From Aliishimia sp045106335 (GTDB taxonomy: Bacteria > Pseudomonadota > Alphaproteobacteria > Rhodobacterales > Rhodobacteraceae): a stretch of DNA of 64,000 bases. This document shows positions 18,522-26,855 of the stretch, piece by piece. The DNA is taken from NCBI GenBank assembly GCA_045106335.1, contig JBGCEM010000002.1:1-64000 (forward strand), given 5' to 3'. The notes beneath the pieces were generated by a model. That model was not told the DNA's origin. It did no database searches and saw nothing but the letters and a program-made list of their open reading frames with translations. Position 1 is the first letter of the stretch; each line of letters opens with the position of its first letter. Made by a program: the position numbers and the translations under genes.

Positions 18522-19679
18522 TTAGTTATTATCGCGCCGCTCTGCCTCAATCGCGCGCCAGCGGGCGACATTGGCGTTATGTTGATCCAGGGTTTCCGCA
18601 AACGCGTGCCCGCCCGTGCCATCCGCCACAAAAAAGATATAGGGCGTTGTCGGTGGATTGGCCGCTGCCTCAAGCGAGGCAAGCCCCGGATTCGCAATCG
18701 GTGTTGGGGGCAGTCCTTCGATCACATAGGTGTTCCAAGGCGTGCGCGCGCGCAGTTCGGATCGCCGCAAGCCCCGGCCCAAAACGCCCTCGCCGCGCGT
18801 AATCCCATAAATCACCGTAGGGTCCGTTTGCAGGCGCATGCCGCGGTTCAGGCGGTTCACGAAGACCGACGCCACTTGGCCGCGTTCCTCTGCCACCCCG
18901 GTTTCTTTTTCAATAATCGACGCCAATGTCAGCAGCTGTTCTGGGCTTTCTAGGGGTACAGAGTCATCGCGCGTGGCCCAAACCTCGCTGATGCGATCGA
19001 CCTGCGCCTCTTGCATCCGGGATAACAGATCTTCGCGGTCCTCGCCTGGGCGCACTTCATAGCTATCGGGCGCCAGCGCGCCTTCCGGCGGGATATCCGC
19101 AACGTCGCCTGTCAGCACGTCCATCCCGTTCAAACTGTTGACCACCTGCCAACTGGTCACGCCCTCGGCCAAGGCAATGCGATAGCGCGTATCCGCTTCT
19201 TGGCGCACTTCCGTGTACTCCGGCGGCGTGTCGTCTTCGCCCACATCATATCCGGCTTTTTCGACAAAGCGGTTGGTCGTGGGGTCCAGTTCGCGCACTT
19301 GCACGCGCAGACGGTTCACCCCGATGCGATAGACCACTTCCGTGCCACAGGTACTGGCCCCGCCGCGCGTGATCGCGTCAGCAATATCTTGCATCGACGC
19401 GCCCGGCTCAATCAAGAAGGATCCGGCTTTCAGCCTTTTGGTTTTGTCCTCGTAATCCGCCCCAATCCGAAAAATCGACGCGGACGCCACTGCCTGTTGG
19501 GCTTCCAGCTGCTCACTGACCCGGGTGAAATTCGATCCCCGATCCACCTGCAAACACATCGCAGCTTCCAAAGGGCCAGCCGAGGTATATTGCCCCCGCC
19601 CCCACAGGATTACGCCGCCCAAAAGGAACAGCCCCACCATCAACATGGTAATCGCATTCGACGCAATGTGCCGCCACAT
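18522..19679 (-). CDS. mltG: Endolytic murein transglycosylase MltG
   Basis: MltG (YceG) cleaves nascent peptidoglycan strands within the chain and helps set glycan length. The 385-residue protein has an N-terminal membrane anchor (about residues 8-27), a LysM-like region, and the YceG catalytic domain with the conserved ASIIEKETG (catalytic Glu) near residue 255 and TDPTVIYGI near 286. It lies three bases after fabF. This fabF-mltG order is common in alphaproteobacteria. Confidence 0.95.
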   Translation of the reverse strand: MWRHIASNAITMLMVGLFLLGGVILWGRGQYTSAGPLEAAMCLQVDRGSNFTRVSEQLEAQQAVASASIFRIGADYEDKTKRLKAGSFLIEPGASMQDIADAITRGGASTCGTEVVYRIGVNRLRVQVRELDPTTNRFVEKAGYDVGEDDTPPEYTEVRQEADTRYRIALAEGVTSWQVVNSLNGMDVLTGDVADIPPEGALAPDSYEVRPGEDREDLLSRMQEAQVDRISEVWATRDDSVPLESPEQLLTLASIIEKETGVAEERGQVASVFVNRLNRGMRLQTDPTVIYGITRGEGVLGRGLRRSELRARTPWNTYVIEGLPPTPIANPGLASLEAAANPPTTPYIFFVADGTGGHAFAETLDQHNANVARWRAIEAERRDNN

Positions 19680-19682
19680 GAT

Positions 19683-20939
19683 TTAAACTTTCGTAAAGAT
19701 CACAGAGGCATTGGTGCCGCCGAACCCAAAGGAATTGGACAGAGCGACAGACACTTTGCGCGCACGTTTGACGTTCGGGGCCAGATCGATAGCCGTTTCG
19801 ACCGCAGGTGCATCCAGGTTGATCGTTGGCGGGCAGACCTGATCGCGGATCGCGAGGATCGAGAAAATCGCCTCAATCGCACCCGCAGCCCCCAACAAGT
19901 GGCCCGTGGCGGATTTGGTCGAGGACATCGTCACGTTGCCCACATGATCGCCCAAAAGCCGCTCAACTGCGCCCAGTTCAATCGTGTCAGCCATGGTCGA
20001 GGTCCCATGGGCATTGATATAATCAATATCGGACGGTTCCAGCCCCGCATTTTTCAACGCCGCGCGCATGGACCGCTCACCGCCCTCGCCATTTTCTGAC
20101 GGTGCGGTGATATGATAGGCATCGCCTGACAGTCCATAGCCCTTGACCTCGGCATAGATTTTCGCGCCGCGCGCCATGGCATGGTCGTACTCTTCCAGCA
20201 CCACAATGCCAGCCCCCTCGCCCATCACAAAGCCATCACGGTCCGTATCATAAGGCCGGCTGGCGGATTTGGGATCATCTGCCCGTTTGGTCGACAGCGC
20301 TTTACACGCATTGAACCCGGCAATCCCGATTTTACAAATCGCCGCTTCAGCACCGCCTGCCACCATCACATCCGCATCGCCCAACATGATCAACCGTGCC
20401 GCATCGCCAATCGCGTGTGCACCGGTAGAACACGCGGTCACTACCGAATGGTTGGGGCCTTTAAAACCATATTTGATGCTGACCTGCCCGGAAATTAGAT
20501 TGATCAAAGCGCCTGGCACAAAGAACGGAGACACCCGGCGGGGACCTTTTTCTTCCATCATCACGGCCGTGTTGGCGATTGAATTCAACCCACCGATGCC
20601 CGACCCAATCAACACACCCGTGCGTTCTAGATCTTCAACGTCTGTGGGGGCCCAACCGGAATCCTCGACCGCTTGCTGCGCTGCGGCCAGCCCAAACAGA
20701 ATAAACGTGTCCACTTTGCGCTGCTCTTTGGGCAACATATACGTGTCGGCATTAAACGTCCCGTCACTGCCATCCCCGCGCGGCACTTCGCAGGCATAGG
20801 TCGTCGCCAACCCTTCAGGATCAAACTGCGTGATCGGCCCGGCCCCGGATTGCGCATCCAGAATACGCTGCCAACTGACATCGACCCCGTCCCCCAAAGG
20901 TGTCACAAGCCCCAACCCGGTTACAACGACTCTGCGCAT
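19683..20939 (-). CDS. fabF: 3-oxoacyl-ACP synthase II FabF
   Basis: FabF extends acyl chains by condensing acyl-ACP with malonyl-ACP. The 418-residue thiolase-fold enzyme has the nucleophile Cys in TACSTGA near residue 169 and the two catalytic histidines in AHGTST and SATGHLLGAAG. The ATG at 20939 is preceded by GAGGGG at good spacing; a GTG five codons upstream is less likely. It is separated from acpP by a HisA-like gene, which is not the usual arrangement. Confidence 0.96.
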   Translation of the reverse strand: MRRVVVTGLGLVTPLGDGVDVSWQRILDAQSGAGPITQFDPEGLATTYACEVPRGDGSDGTFNADTYMLPKEQRKVDTFILFGLAAAQQAVEDSGWAPTDVEDLERTGVLIGSGIGGLNSIANTAVMMEEKGPRRVSPFFVPGALINLISGQVSIKYGFKGPNHSVVTACSTGAHAIGDAARLIMLGDADVMVAGGAEAAICKIGIAGFNACKALSTKRADDPKSASRPYDTDRDGFVMGEGAGIVVLEEYDHAMARGAKIYAEVKGYGLSGDAYHITAPSENGEGGERSMRAALKNAGLEPSDIDYINAHGTSTMADTIELGAVERLLGDHVGNVTMSSTKSATGHLLGAAGAIEAIFSILAIRDQVCPPTINLDAPAVETAIDLAPNVKRARKVSVALSNSFGFGGTNASVIFTKV

Positions 20940-21200
20940 GGTTTTGCCCCTCACGTGCTGCTCTTGGATCTGCCTTTTCGCGACAGACCTGTCTTGATCT
21001 TGCTCTTACCCCGCCATACCCTGCGGGAGCAAGAGCACTTAGCGCATGCGCGTAACCGAACCTAGCCACGCGGACCGCAATACACTGTCTGTTCAGACAC
21101 CGCCAAGGGCCGCCGAGAGAGAGCCCCTCTCTCGGCACCAGTATCGCGTACGCGGCACGCGTTCAATTTGGGAACAGCGGCTTAGGCCTGCGCGGATTTG

Positions 21201-21944
21201 TTAAATGAAGTCCGCAACGGTTTCTGGTGTGCTCGCGGCCAGATCCAATGCAACGCGCAGATCGATCGATTTGCGCATCAAGGCCCGCCCCACCAGAGCC
21301 CCTGCGATATTGGGCACGTATTTCAGCCGCGCCACATCGTCTAAACAATGCACGACCCCACTGGCCACCACCGGCGCGCGCGCAGCTGCTGCCAAACCAG
21401 ACACGACCCCCAATTGCGCATCGCGGTCCCGCAGATCGCTGTCAATGTCTGTGACGATCACACCCGCCAAGGGCGCCTGGTTAAATTCCCGCAGAAAATC
21501 AACGGGGCGAAACGCGCTTTCTGTGCGCCACCCTTCACACATCACGCGGCCCTTGCGCACATCCACAGACAGCACAATCTGATCTGGATAGGCCCGCGCC
21601 AGCGCTTTGACCGTATCGGGATCTTGCAAGGCCAGCGTCGACACCACGATCCGCCCCGCACCGCGATCAATCCAATCCGCGACCCCGTCGGCAGTGCGAA
21701 ATCCGCCTGCCAGCTGCACCGGGATGCCCGCCACGCGCAAAATCTGTTGCACCAAATCTTCAGAGCCAGCCCCGTTCGTGATCCAATCAAAGTTGGTGAG
21801 ATGCATCCAATCTGCGCCATCTTCGGCCCAGCTGCGCACCAACGCCACTGGATCTATGTGCCAGATTTCGGCCTCGTCCAAACGCCCTTGGCGCAAAGAC
21901 ACAGGTTTGCCGTTCAAAAGTTCTAAGGTCGGAAAAAGGATCAT
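21201..21944 (-). CDS. HisA-like TIM-barrel protein, divergent paralogue
   Basis: The 247-residue protein aligns along its length with HisA (ProFAR isomerase, histidine synthesis): the opening strand and NGK/VSLRQG, a GGFR phosphate loop at 80-83, SVDVRKG with Asp128, ASGV at 194-197 and GRAL at 219-222. The first catalytic acid, Asp8 in HisA, is Glu8 here (PTLELLNG). The second phosphate loop reads ASGV where HisA has ASGG. It sits between acpP and fabF, far from any his gene. It may catalyse a related isomerisation or have lost the original activity. The ATG at 21944 is chosen on frame and length. Confidence 0.8.
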   Translation of the reverse strand: MILFPTLELLNGKPVSLRQGRLDEAEIWHIDPVALVRSWAEDGADWMHLTNFDWITNGAGSEDLVQQILRVAGIPVQLAGGFRTADGVADWIDRGAGRIVVSTLALQDPDTVKALARAYPDQIVLSVDVRKGRVMCEGWRTESAFRPVDFLREFNQAPLAGVIVTDIDSDLRDRDAQLGVVSGLAAAARAPVVASGVVHCLDDVARLKYVPNIAGALVGRALMRKSIDLRVALDLAASTPETVADFI

Positions 21945-22072
21945 GGCAGTGCTCCGAGTTGGTCCCACAGGGCGGCTCTACCATAAATACGACATTACCG
22001 CAAAGTCACTGGATCCGGTGAGGTTACCCCAAACACATGTCCAACGCCCCGCGTCGCAATGAAAAGCGGCAT

Positions 22073-22112
22073 GAAAAAAGGCGCCTTCCCACTCAGGAAA
22101 GCGCCTACTTTA
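22073..22112 (-). terminator. Intrinsic terminator after acpP
   Basis: In the leftward transcript AGGCGCTTTCC pairs with GGAAGGCGCCT (one mismatch) around a six-base loop and is followed by six U residues. It lies 30-70 bases past the acpP stop and would separate acpP from the HisA-like gene. Confidence 0.85.
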
Positions 22113-22142
22113 AAATCAATACCTCAGGGGTATCGCGCAGAC

Positions 22143-22376
22143 TTACGCCGCTTCTGTGATGAATTTCACCGCGTCGCCAAATGTCTGGATTGTTTCCGCA
22201 GCATCATCTGGAATTTCGATACCGAACTCTTCTTCAAACGCCATCACCAATTCCACGGTATCCAAGCTGTCTGCGCCCAAGTCATCAATGAACGAGGCGT
22301 TTTCAGACACCTTGCCCTCTTCCACACCAAGGTGATCTACTACGATTTTTTTCACCCGATCTGCGACGTCGCTCAT
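22143..22376 (-). CDS. acpP: Acyl carrier protein
   Basis: The 77-residue acidic protein is the fatty-acid carrier. Ser37 in GADSLD is the site for the 4'-phosphopantetheine arm, and the helix II stretch DSLDTVELVMAFEEEF is fully conserved in type. It has its own 237-base upstream leader with a promoter-like pair, and its own terminator, so it can be expressed at higher level than fabG and fabD. Confidence 0.97.
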   Translation of the reverse strand: MSDVADRVKKIVVDHLGVEEGKVSENASFIDDLGADSLDTVELVMAFEEEFGIEIPDDAAETIQTFGDAVKFITEAA

Positions 22377-22557
22377 ACTTTCAAAGTCCTTGTGTTCGTG
22401 TCGAACCGGTTCAGGTCCGATATGGTGCCCCCCGAATTTGGGACGGCGTTGGAAACGCCACGGGGGCGCAGTGGTTGTCTTGGGCTCAGCCAAGAATCGG
22501 AAAGTTGCGGCCTGCCTTGTTTCGTGCATTAACCATAACCCCCAACATTCAGCGCCG

Positions 22558-22585
22558 CCTATAACACAGTTTTGCAATATGGCAA
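22558..22585 (-). promoter_or_regulatory. Likely sigma-70 promoter of acpP
   Basis: Reading leftward, TTGCCA (22585-22580) and TATAGG (22563-22558) are spaced by 16 bases, about 180 bases before the acpP start. Both hexamers are close to consensus. The long leader that would result has no recognised regulatory element. Confidence 0.4.
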
Positions 22586-22613
22586 GACTGCCTTGGGGCG
22601 ACATCTGATTGGG

Positions 22614-23351
22614 CTACAACATGGCCATGCCGCCATTCACATGCAAGGTTGTGCCTGTAATATAGCCCGCGTGTGCACTGGACAAATAAACGACGGCACT
22701 GGCAATTTCATCTGGGTTGCCCATGCGCCCTGTCGGGATTTGGCCTAGAATCGCTGATTTTTGATCTTCGCTCAATTTGTCGGTCATCGCGGTCTGGATA
22801 AAACCTGGCGCGATGGCATTCACTGTGATGCCCCGGCTTGCGACCTCATAGGCCAGGCTTTTTGTCATCCCGACCATGCCCGCCTTAGAGGCCGCGTAAT
22901 TGGCTTGGCCCGGATTTCCCGTAGCCCCGACGACCGAACTGATATTCACAATCCGCCCCCAGCGCGCTTTCATCATGCCACGTAGCACACCCTTGCACAG
23001 CCGAAACGTCGCCCCCAAATTGACGTCGATCACCGATTGCCATTCGTCAGCGGACATCCGCATGAATAGGTTATCGCGGGTAATCCCAGCATTGTTGACT
23101 AAGATATCCACCGCGCCCATGGCCTCAATCGCTTGTTTTGGCAGCGCATCTACGGCGTCGGTGTCGCTGAGGTTACAGGGCAGCACAAACGCACGTTCGC
23201 CCAGCTCGGCGGCCAAGGCTTCCAGGGGATCTGTCCGTGTTCCGCTAAGCCCCACCTGCGCCCCACTGGCATGCAGCTGGCGCGCAATATCAGCCCCGAT
23301 CCCCCCCGAAGCCCCAGTGATCAGCGCCGATTTCCCTGTCAAATCAAACAT
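22614..23351 (-). CDS. fabG: 3-oxoacyl-ACP reductase FabG
   Basis: FabG performs the NADPH-dependent keto reduction of fatty-acid elongation. The 245-residue SDR has the cofactor motif TGASGGIG near residue 13, NNAG near 87, the catalytic Ser in ISSVVG, and the YAASK pair (Tyr, Lys) near 152. It lies 36 bases after fabD and is presumably cotranscribed with it. Confidence 0.96.
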   Translation of the reverse strand: MFDLTGKSALITGASGGIGADIARQLHASGAQVGLSGTRTDPLEALAAELGERAFVLPCNLSDTDAVDALPKQAIEAMGAVDILVNNAGITRDNLFMRMSADEWQSVIDVNLGATFRLCKGVLRGMMKARWGRIVNISSVVGATGNPGQANYAASKAGMVGMTKSLAYEVASRGITVNAIAPGFIQTAMTDKLSEDQKSAILGQIPTGRMGNPDEIASAVVYLSSAHAGYITGTTLHVNGGMAML

Positions 23352-23387
23352 ATCATCTCTTTTCTGTTAAGTTCATCTAAACACGGC

Positions 23388-24320
23388 TTACGCCTTTAGG
23401 CCTGCGATATCGTCGGGTGTGCCCACAGCTTTGCAGCCAATCGCGCGGTCAATCCGGCGCACCATGCCAGACAGCGCTTTCCCGGCCCCGATTTCCCACA
23501 TCTCGGACACGCCTTGTGCGCCCATCCAGGATACACTTTCGCGCCAACGCACAGATCCGGTGATCTGCTCGACCAACAAAGCGCGCAATGTGTCGGGATC
23601 GCTTACCGCTTCGGCGCGCACATTGGTGACCACGGGCACTTGCGGTGTGTTGATCTTCACATCCGCTAAGGCTTGCGCCATTGCATCGGCGGCGGGCTGC
23701 ATTAAAGCACAATGGAATGGCGCGCTGACTGGCAACAAGATCGCGCGCTTGGCACCTTTCGCTTTGGCCAGATCAATCGCTATGGCGACAGCCTCTTTAT
23801 GGCCTGAAATCACAACTTGGCCGGGATCATTGTCATTGGCGGCCTGACAGACCTGACCCTCAGAGGCGGCTTCAGTGGCAATCGCATTTGCTGCCTCAAA
23901 ATCCAAACCCAAGATCGCGGCCATTGCGCCAACACCCACCGGAACCGCCTGCTGCATGGCTTGACCCCGGATGCGCAACAAACGCGCCGTGTCTTCCAAC
24001 GAAATCGCCCCCGCCGCACAAAGCGCGGAATATTCGCCCAACGAATGCCCCGCCACGAAAGACGCGGTCTCAAGACCCAAGCCTTCGGTTTCTAGCGCGC
24101 GTAGAGCCGCAAGTGACGTCGCCATCAAGGCCGGTTGCGCGTTTTCGGTCAAAGTCAGCGTGTCTTGATCACCGGCCCAAATCAAATCTGACAAAGGTTC
24201 ACCCAATGCCGCATCGACTTGCGCAAACACCTCGGCCGCCGCCGGATAGGCATCCGCCAACGCCTTACCCATCCCAATGGTCTGCGCCCCTTGGCCTGGA
24301 AAAATAAACGCAACACTCAT
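23388..24320 (-). CDS. fabD: Malonyl-CoA:ACP transacylase FabD
   Basis: The 310-residue enzyme loads malonate onto ACP. The opening FIFPGQGAQ, the nucleophile Ser in GHSLGEYSAL near residue 93, an Arg near 118 and the catalytic His in PVSAPFHC near 202 are all present. It heads the fab cluster; the 555-base region upstream carries no supported gene. Confidence 0.96.
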   Translation of the reverse strand: MSVAFIFPGQGAQTIGMGKALADAYPAAAEVFAQVDAALGEPLSDLIWAGDQDTLTLTENAQPALMATSLAALRALETEGLGLETASFVAGHSLGEYSALCAAGAISLEDTARLLRIRGQAMQQAVPVGVGAMAAILGLDFEAANAIATEAASEGQVCQAANDNDPGQVVISGHKEAVAIAIDLAKAKGAKRAILLPVSAPFHCALMQPAADAMAQALADVKINTPQVPVVTNVRAEAVSDPDTLRALLVEQITGSVRWRESVSWMGAQGVSEMWEIGAGKALSGMVRRIDRAIGCKAVGTPDDIAGLKA

Positions 24321-24560
24321 CTGAGATTCCTTCGCAAAAGTCTAATCGTTAACGGATCGATAAGCCCCCAATCACGGCCTTGCAATGCGGCGTTCACAAA
24401 ACTGTTTGGGAAATTCGTAAATAAGTGTTAACGTCGATTCTAGTATAAGGCGAACTTTTCCCATCGCCCGCTATACCAGACGATCCCAGCACCCTACTGT
24501 GTTGGGCTGTTAAGACAGTGTGTTTCTTTTATCTACGTCGGTCTACTCTACCCTCACCCG

Positions 24561-24580
24561 CGCCAGGGACTTCCCTGGCG
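24561..24580. repeat. Inverted repeat, nine-base arms
   Basis: CGCCAGGGA and TCCCTGGCG are perfectly complementary across two central bases. As RNA it would form an eight-pair stem with a four-base loop. No U-run follows on either strand. Confidence 0.6.
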
Positions 24581-24709
24581 TACTCCCCCGCTTGACGTGG
24601 ATTGAAAGATTGATGACGGCGCCGGACCAGAATGCTCTGAAACAAGCCAGAGTGTGTCCGACCCTTAGCTTCGTCGTTGTTTTGGCATTGGCCGAAATCG
24701 CACTTTCTT

Positions 24710-24741
24710 GCCCAAACTTTGCGCCGCTGCAGAGTTTGGGC
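24710..24741. repeat. Inverted repeat GCCCAAACT-N14-AGTTTGGGC
   Basis: Nine-base arms pair perfectly around a 14-base loop. No terminator-like U-run follows. It is 170 bases from the other inverted repeat in this gap, so both may belong to one structured transcript. Confidence 0.6.
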
Positions 24742-24875
24742 AACCTCTTGTGCGTCAGTGCCGCCGCCCCGCGCGCTGGCGCACATTTCATTCAGCACTA
24801 CATTATGGCAAAATTAAATGGGCCGACATACAGGCACTGATTTCGTGAAACCAAACGAAAGGCCAACGCCACATT

Positions 24876-26078
24876 ATGCAAAGCGCAAATTCACACCACC
24901 AATATGGTCATGTCGCCAAAGGGTTTCATTGGCTGACCGCCCTTCTGATCCTGACTCTGATCCCGCTGGGAATTATCGCCAATGGGCTGCCTTACGACAC
25001 GTCCGAGCAATTGGCCCAAAAAGCGTTCCTGTTTTCGTTGCATAAGACTTTGGGCGTGCTTGTCTTTTTCGTCGCTCTGGCGCGCATTGGCTGGGCGTTG
25101 TCACAACCTAAACCCGGCGCGCTGCACCCCGGTCGCAGCTTAGAACATTGGGCTGCCGAAACCGTGCATTGGCTGCTTTATGGCTCATTGCTTTTGGTGC
25201 CCTTGTCCGGTTGGATCCACCATGCTGCGACAACAGGCTTTGCCCCGATCTGGTGGCCGTTTGGACAGAACTTGCCCTTGGTGCCCAAAGATGAAGGGGT
25301 CGCGGCGCTGTTTGCCGGGCTGCATATCGTGTTCGAGCGCGTTCTGGCGGCGTCCATTCTGCTGCATATCGCGGGTGCGCTGAAACATCACTTTGTCGAT
25401 AAAGACGAAACTTTGCGCCGCATGTGGTTTGGCCAGAACGCCGCCCCCAATGTGGCCCCGCATGTCCATAAATCCGCCCCCGTGATCACTGCTGTTTTTG
25501 CGTGGGTCGTCGCCCTGGGGATTGGCTCTGCGCTGGGACTCTTTGCGTCGCATTCCAGCCCGACTACAGCCCAAGCGCTGGAACAGGTCGCCTCAGACTG
25601 GCAGGTCACCGAAGGAACCATCACAATTGAAACCAACCAATTCGGCGGTCAAGTGTCCGGAGATTTCGCCGATTGGACAGCTGCCATCAGTTTTGATCCT
25701 GCAATCCAGGACGGCAAAGCGGGCAGCGTCGATGTGACAATTTCCATTGCGTCGCTTACATTGGGGTCCGTGACAGATCAGGCGATGGGGTCCGACTATT
25801 TTGCCGCAGACACGCATCCAACCGCGCAATTCACTGCCGACATTATGGCACAAGACGGCACGTATTTGGCCAATGGCACCCTTAGCCTAAAAGGCGCCGA
25901 GGTGCCGCTGACCCTGCCTTTTGATCTGCAACTTGACGGTGAGGTGGCACAAGTGACGGGTGCACTGACGTTGAATCGTTTGGATTTTGGGATTGGTCAG
26001 AACATGCCAGACGAAAGCTCGCTTGGGTTTGGCGTCGAGGTCATGATTGCCCTTTCCGCCACGCGGACGGCACCTTAA
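24876..26078 (+). CDS. Cytochrome b561-YceI fusion protein
   Basis: The 400-residue protein joins two domains. Residues 1-185 are a four-helix cytochrome b561 of bacterial type, with candidate haem ligands His18, His56, His150 and His164. A fifth membrane segment at about 203-223 leads to a periplasmic YceI-type lipocalin-like beta-barrel (about 235-398), a fold that binds long isoprenoids such as quinones. A membrane b-haem linked to an isoprenoid-binding barrel suggests quinone-linked electron transfer in the periplasm. A separate YceI gene converges from the right. The start ATG is the first in frame; the upstream signal is weak. Confidence 0.88.
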   Translation: MQSANSHHQYGHVAKGFHWLTALLILTLIPLGIIANGLPYDTSEQLAQKAFLFSLHKTLGVLVFFVALARIGWALSQPKPGALHPGRSLEHWAAETVHWLLYGSLLLVPLSGWIHHAATTGFAPIWWPFGQNLPLVPKDEGVAALFAGLHIVFERVLAASILLHIAGALKHHFVDKDETLRRMWFGQNAAPNVAPHVHKSAPVITAVFAWVVALGIGSALGLFASHSSPTTAQALEQVASDWQVTEGTITIETNQFGGQVSGDFADWTAAISFDPAIQDGKAGSVDVTISIASLTLGSVTDQAMGSDYFAADTHPTAQFTADIMAQDGTYLANGTLSLKGAEVPLTLPFDLQLDGEVAQVTGALTLNRLDFGIGQNMPDESSLGFGVEVMIALSATRTAP

Positions 26079-26120
26079 AGCAGTTTCCGATTAACCGGAC
26101 CGCTATGTTACCCAAAAAGA

Positions 26121-26148
26121 AACCCCGCCCTTTGCAAAGGACGGGGTT
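26121..26148 (-). terminator. Terminator hairpin between convergent genes
   Basis: AACCCCG and CGGGGTT form the outer stem and CCTTTGCAAAGG the inner part, giving a long GC-rich hairpin. In the leftward transcript it is followed by a U-rich run (complement of 26113-26120), so it best serves the leftward yceI gene, after the repeat element at 26155-26252. Confidence 0.75.
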
Positions 26149-26154
26149 ATCTAT

Positions 26155-26252
26155 AGCGTTTCGAGTTTAACCTGAGCTATCGCAGATCACTTTTCGCGTT
26201 CGAGCAAAGCGAGAGGCAGCGACAACGTGAGTCAAGTTTTACTCAAAACGCT
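26155..26252 (-). repeat. Imperfect inverted-repeat element, copy A (3' UTR of yceI)
   Basis: The ends AGCGTTTCGAGT and ACTCAAAACGCT, then AACCTGA and TCAAGTT further in, pair across about 98 bases. In the leftward transcript the mismatches become G-U pairs except for a two-base internal bulge, which favours an RNA fold in that direction. It starts 24 bases after the yceI stop. It shares TTTAACCTgAG and GTGAGTCAAGTT with copy B at 51261-51343. Confidence 0.65.
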
Positions 26253-26276
26253 TTAATGGATAAAAGAGAGCCGCGC

Positions 26277-26855
26277 TTATTCGGCTTTCATCGCTTCAAG
26301 CGAAATTTGTACGGCAACTTCGTCGCTTACGGCTGGGGCAAAAGCACCCAAACCGAAATCGGACCGCTTCAACGTCGTTGTTGCGTCAAACCCAGCCCAG
26401 CCTTTGCCTTGGTTCGGGCCAAACGGGTATTCGCCGGATTTGTTCAACACAGCGTCCAAAACCACTGATTGTGTGGCGTCATTCATACTGAGATCGCCGG
26501 TGATCAACGCGGTATTGTCGCCTGTCACTTCGATCGAGGTCGATGTGAAGGTCACCATATCGCCGTCCTGCGCGCCGAAGAAATCATCGGACATGAAATG
26601 GCCCTCGCGCGCTTCCCAGCCTGTGAACATCGATTTCACCGGCATCGACACATTCACACTCGACCCTGCTGGGTCGTCCTTGTCGAACATAATCTCGCCT
26701 TCAAACCCGGAAAACATCCCAAACGTGGTCGAGAAGCCCAAGTGGTTGTAGGAAAAAATGACCTGGCTGTGGCTGGAATCTAGCACATATTTGTCAGCCG
26801 CACTGGCAAGGCTGGCAGGGATCGCAAACGCGGCGGCAAGAAAGATGGATTTCAT
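26277..26855 (-). CDS. Secreted YceI-family protein
   Basis: The 192-residue protein has a clear Sec signal peptide (MKSIFLAAAFAIPASLASA) and one YceI domain, a lipocalin-like barrel known to bind isoprenoid quinones. Marks include the opening YVLDSSHSQVIFSYNHLGF and the closing strand with FGLGAF. The ATG at 26855 has an AGGAGA site. It converges with the cytochrome b561-YceI fusion, so the locus carries one soluble and one membrane-tethered YceI. The role is inferred, not known. Confidence 0.92.
   Translation of the reverse strand: MKSIFLAAAFAIPASLASAADKYVLDSSHSQVIFSYNHLGFSTTFGMFSGFEGEIMFDKDDPAGSSVNVSMPVKSMFTGWEAREGHFMSDDFFGAQDGDMVTFTSTSIEVTGDNTALITGDLSMNDATQSVVLDAVLNKSGEYPFGPNQGKGWAGFDATTTLKRSDFGLGAFAPAVSDEVAVQISLEAMKAE

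Larger units (their letters stand above)
24321..24875. other. Long intergenic region with two strong inverted repeats
   Basis: No gene is supported in these 555 bases. The left part is AT-rich and probably holds the fabD promoter. The right part contains a perfect inverted repeat at 24561-24580 (nine-base arms) and another at 24710-24741 (GCCCAAACT and AGTTTGGGC, 14-base loop). Frames of 82-106 codons exist on both strands but have no recognised family and weak start signals. A structured RNA or a degraded element is possible. Confidence 0.5.

Noticed and set aside
24520..24840. Frame of 106 codons in the gap between fabD and the b561-YceI gene
   Set aside because: No family likeness, weak start, and the region has strong inverted repeats that a coding role does not explain; kept only as an unexplained region.
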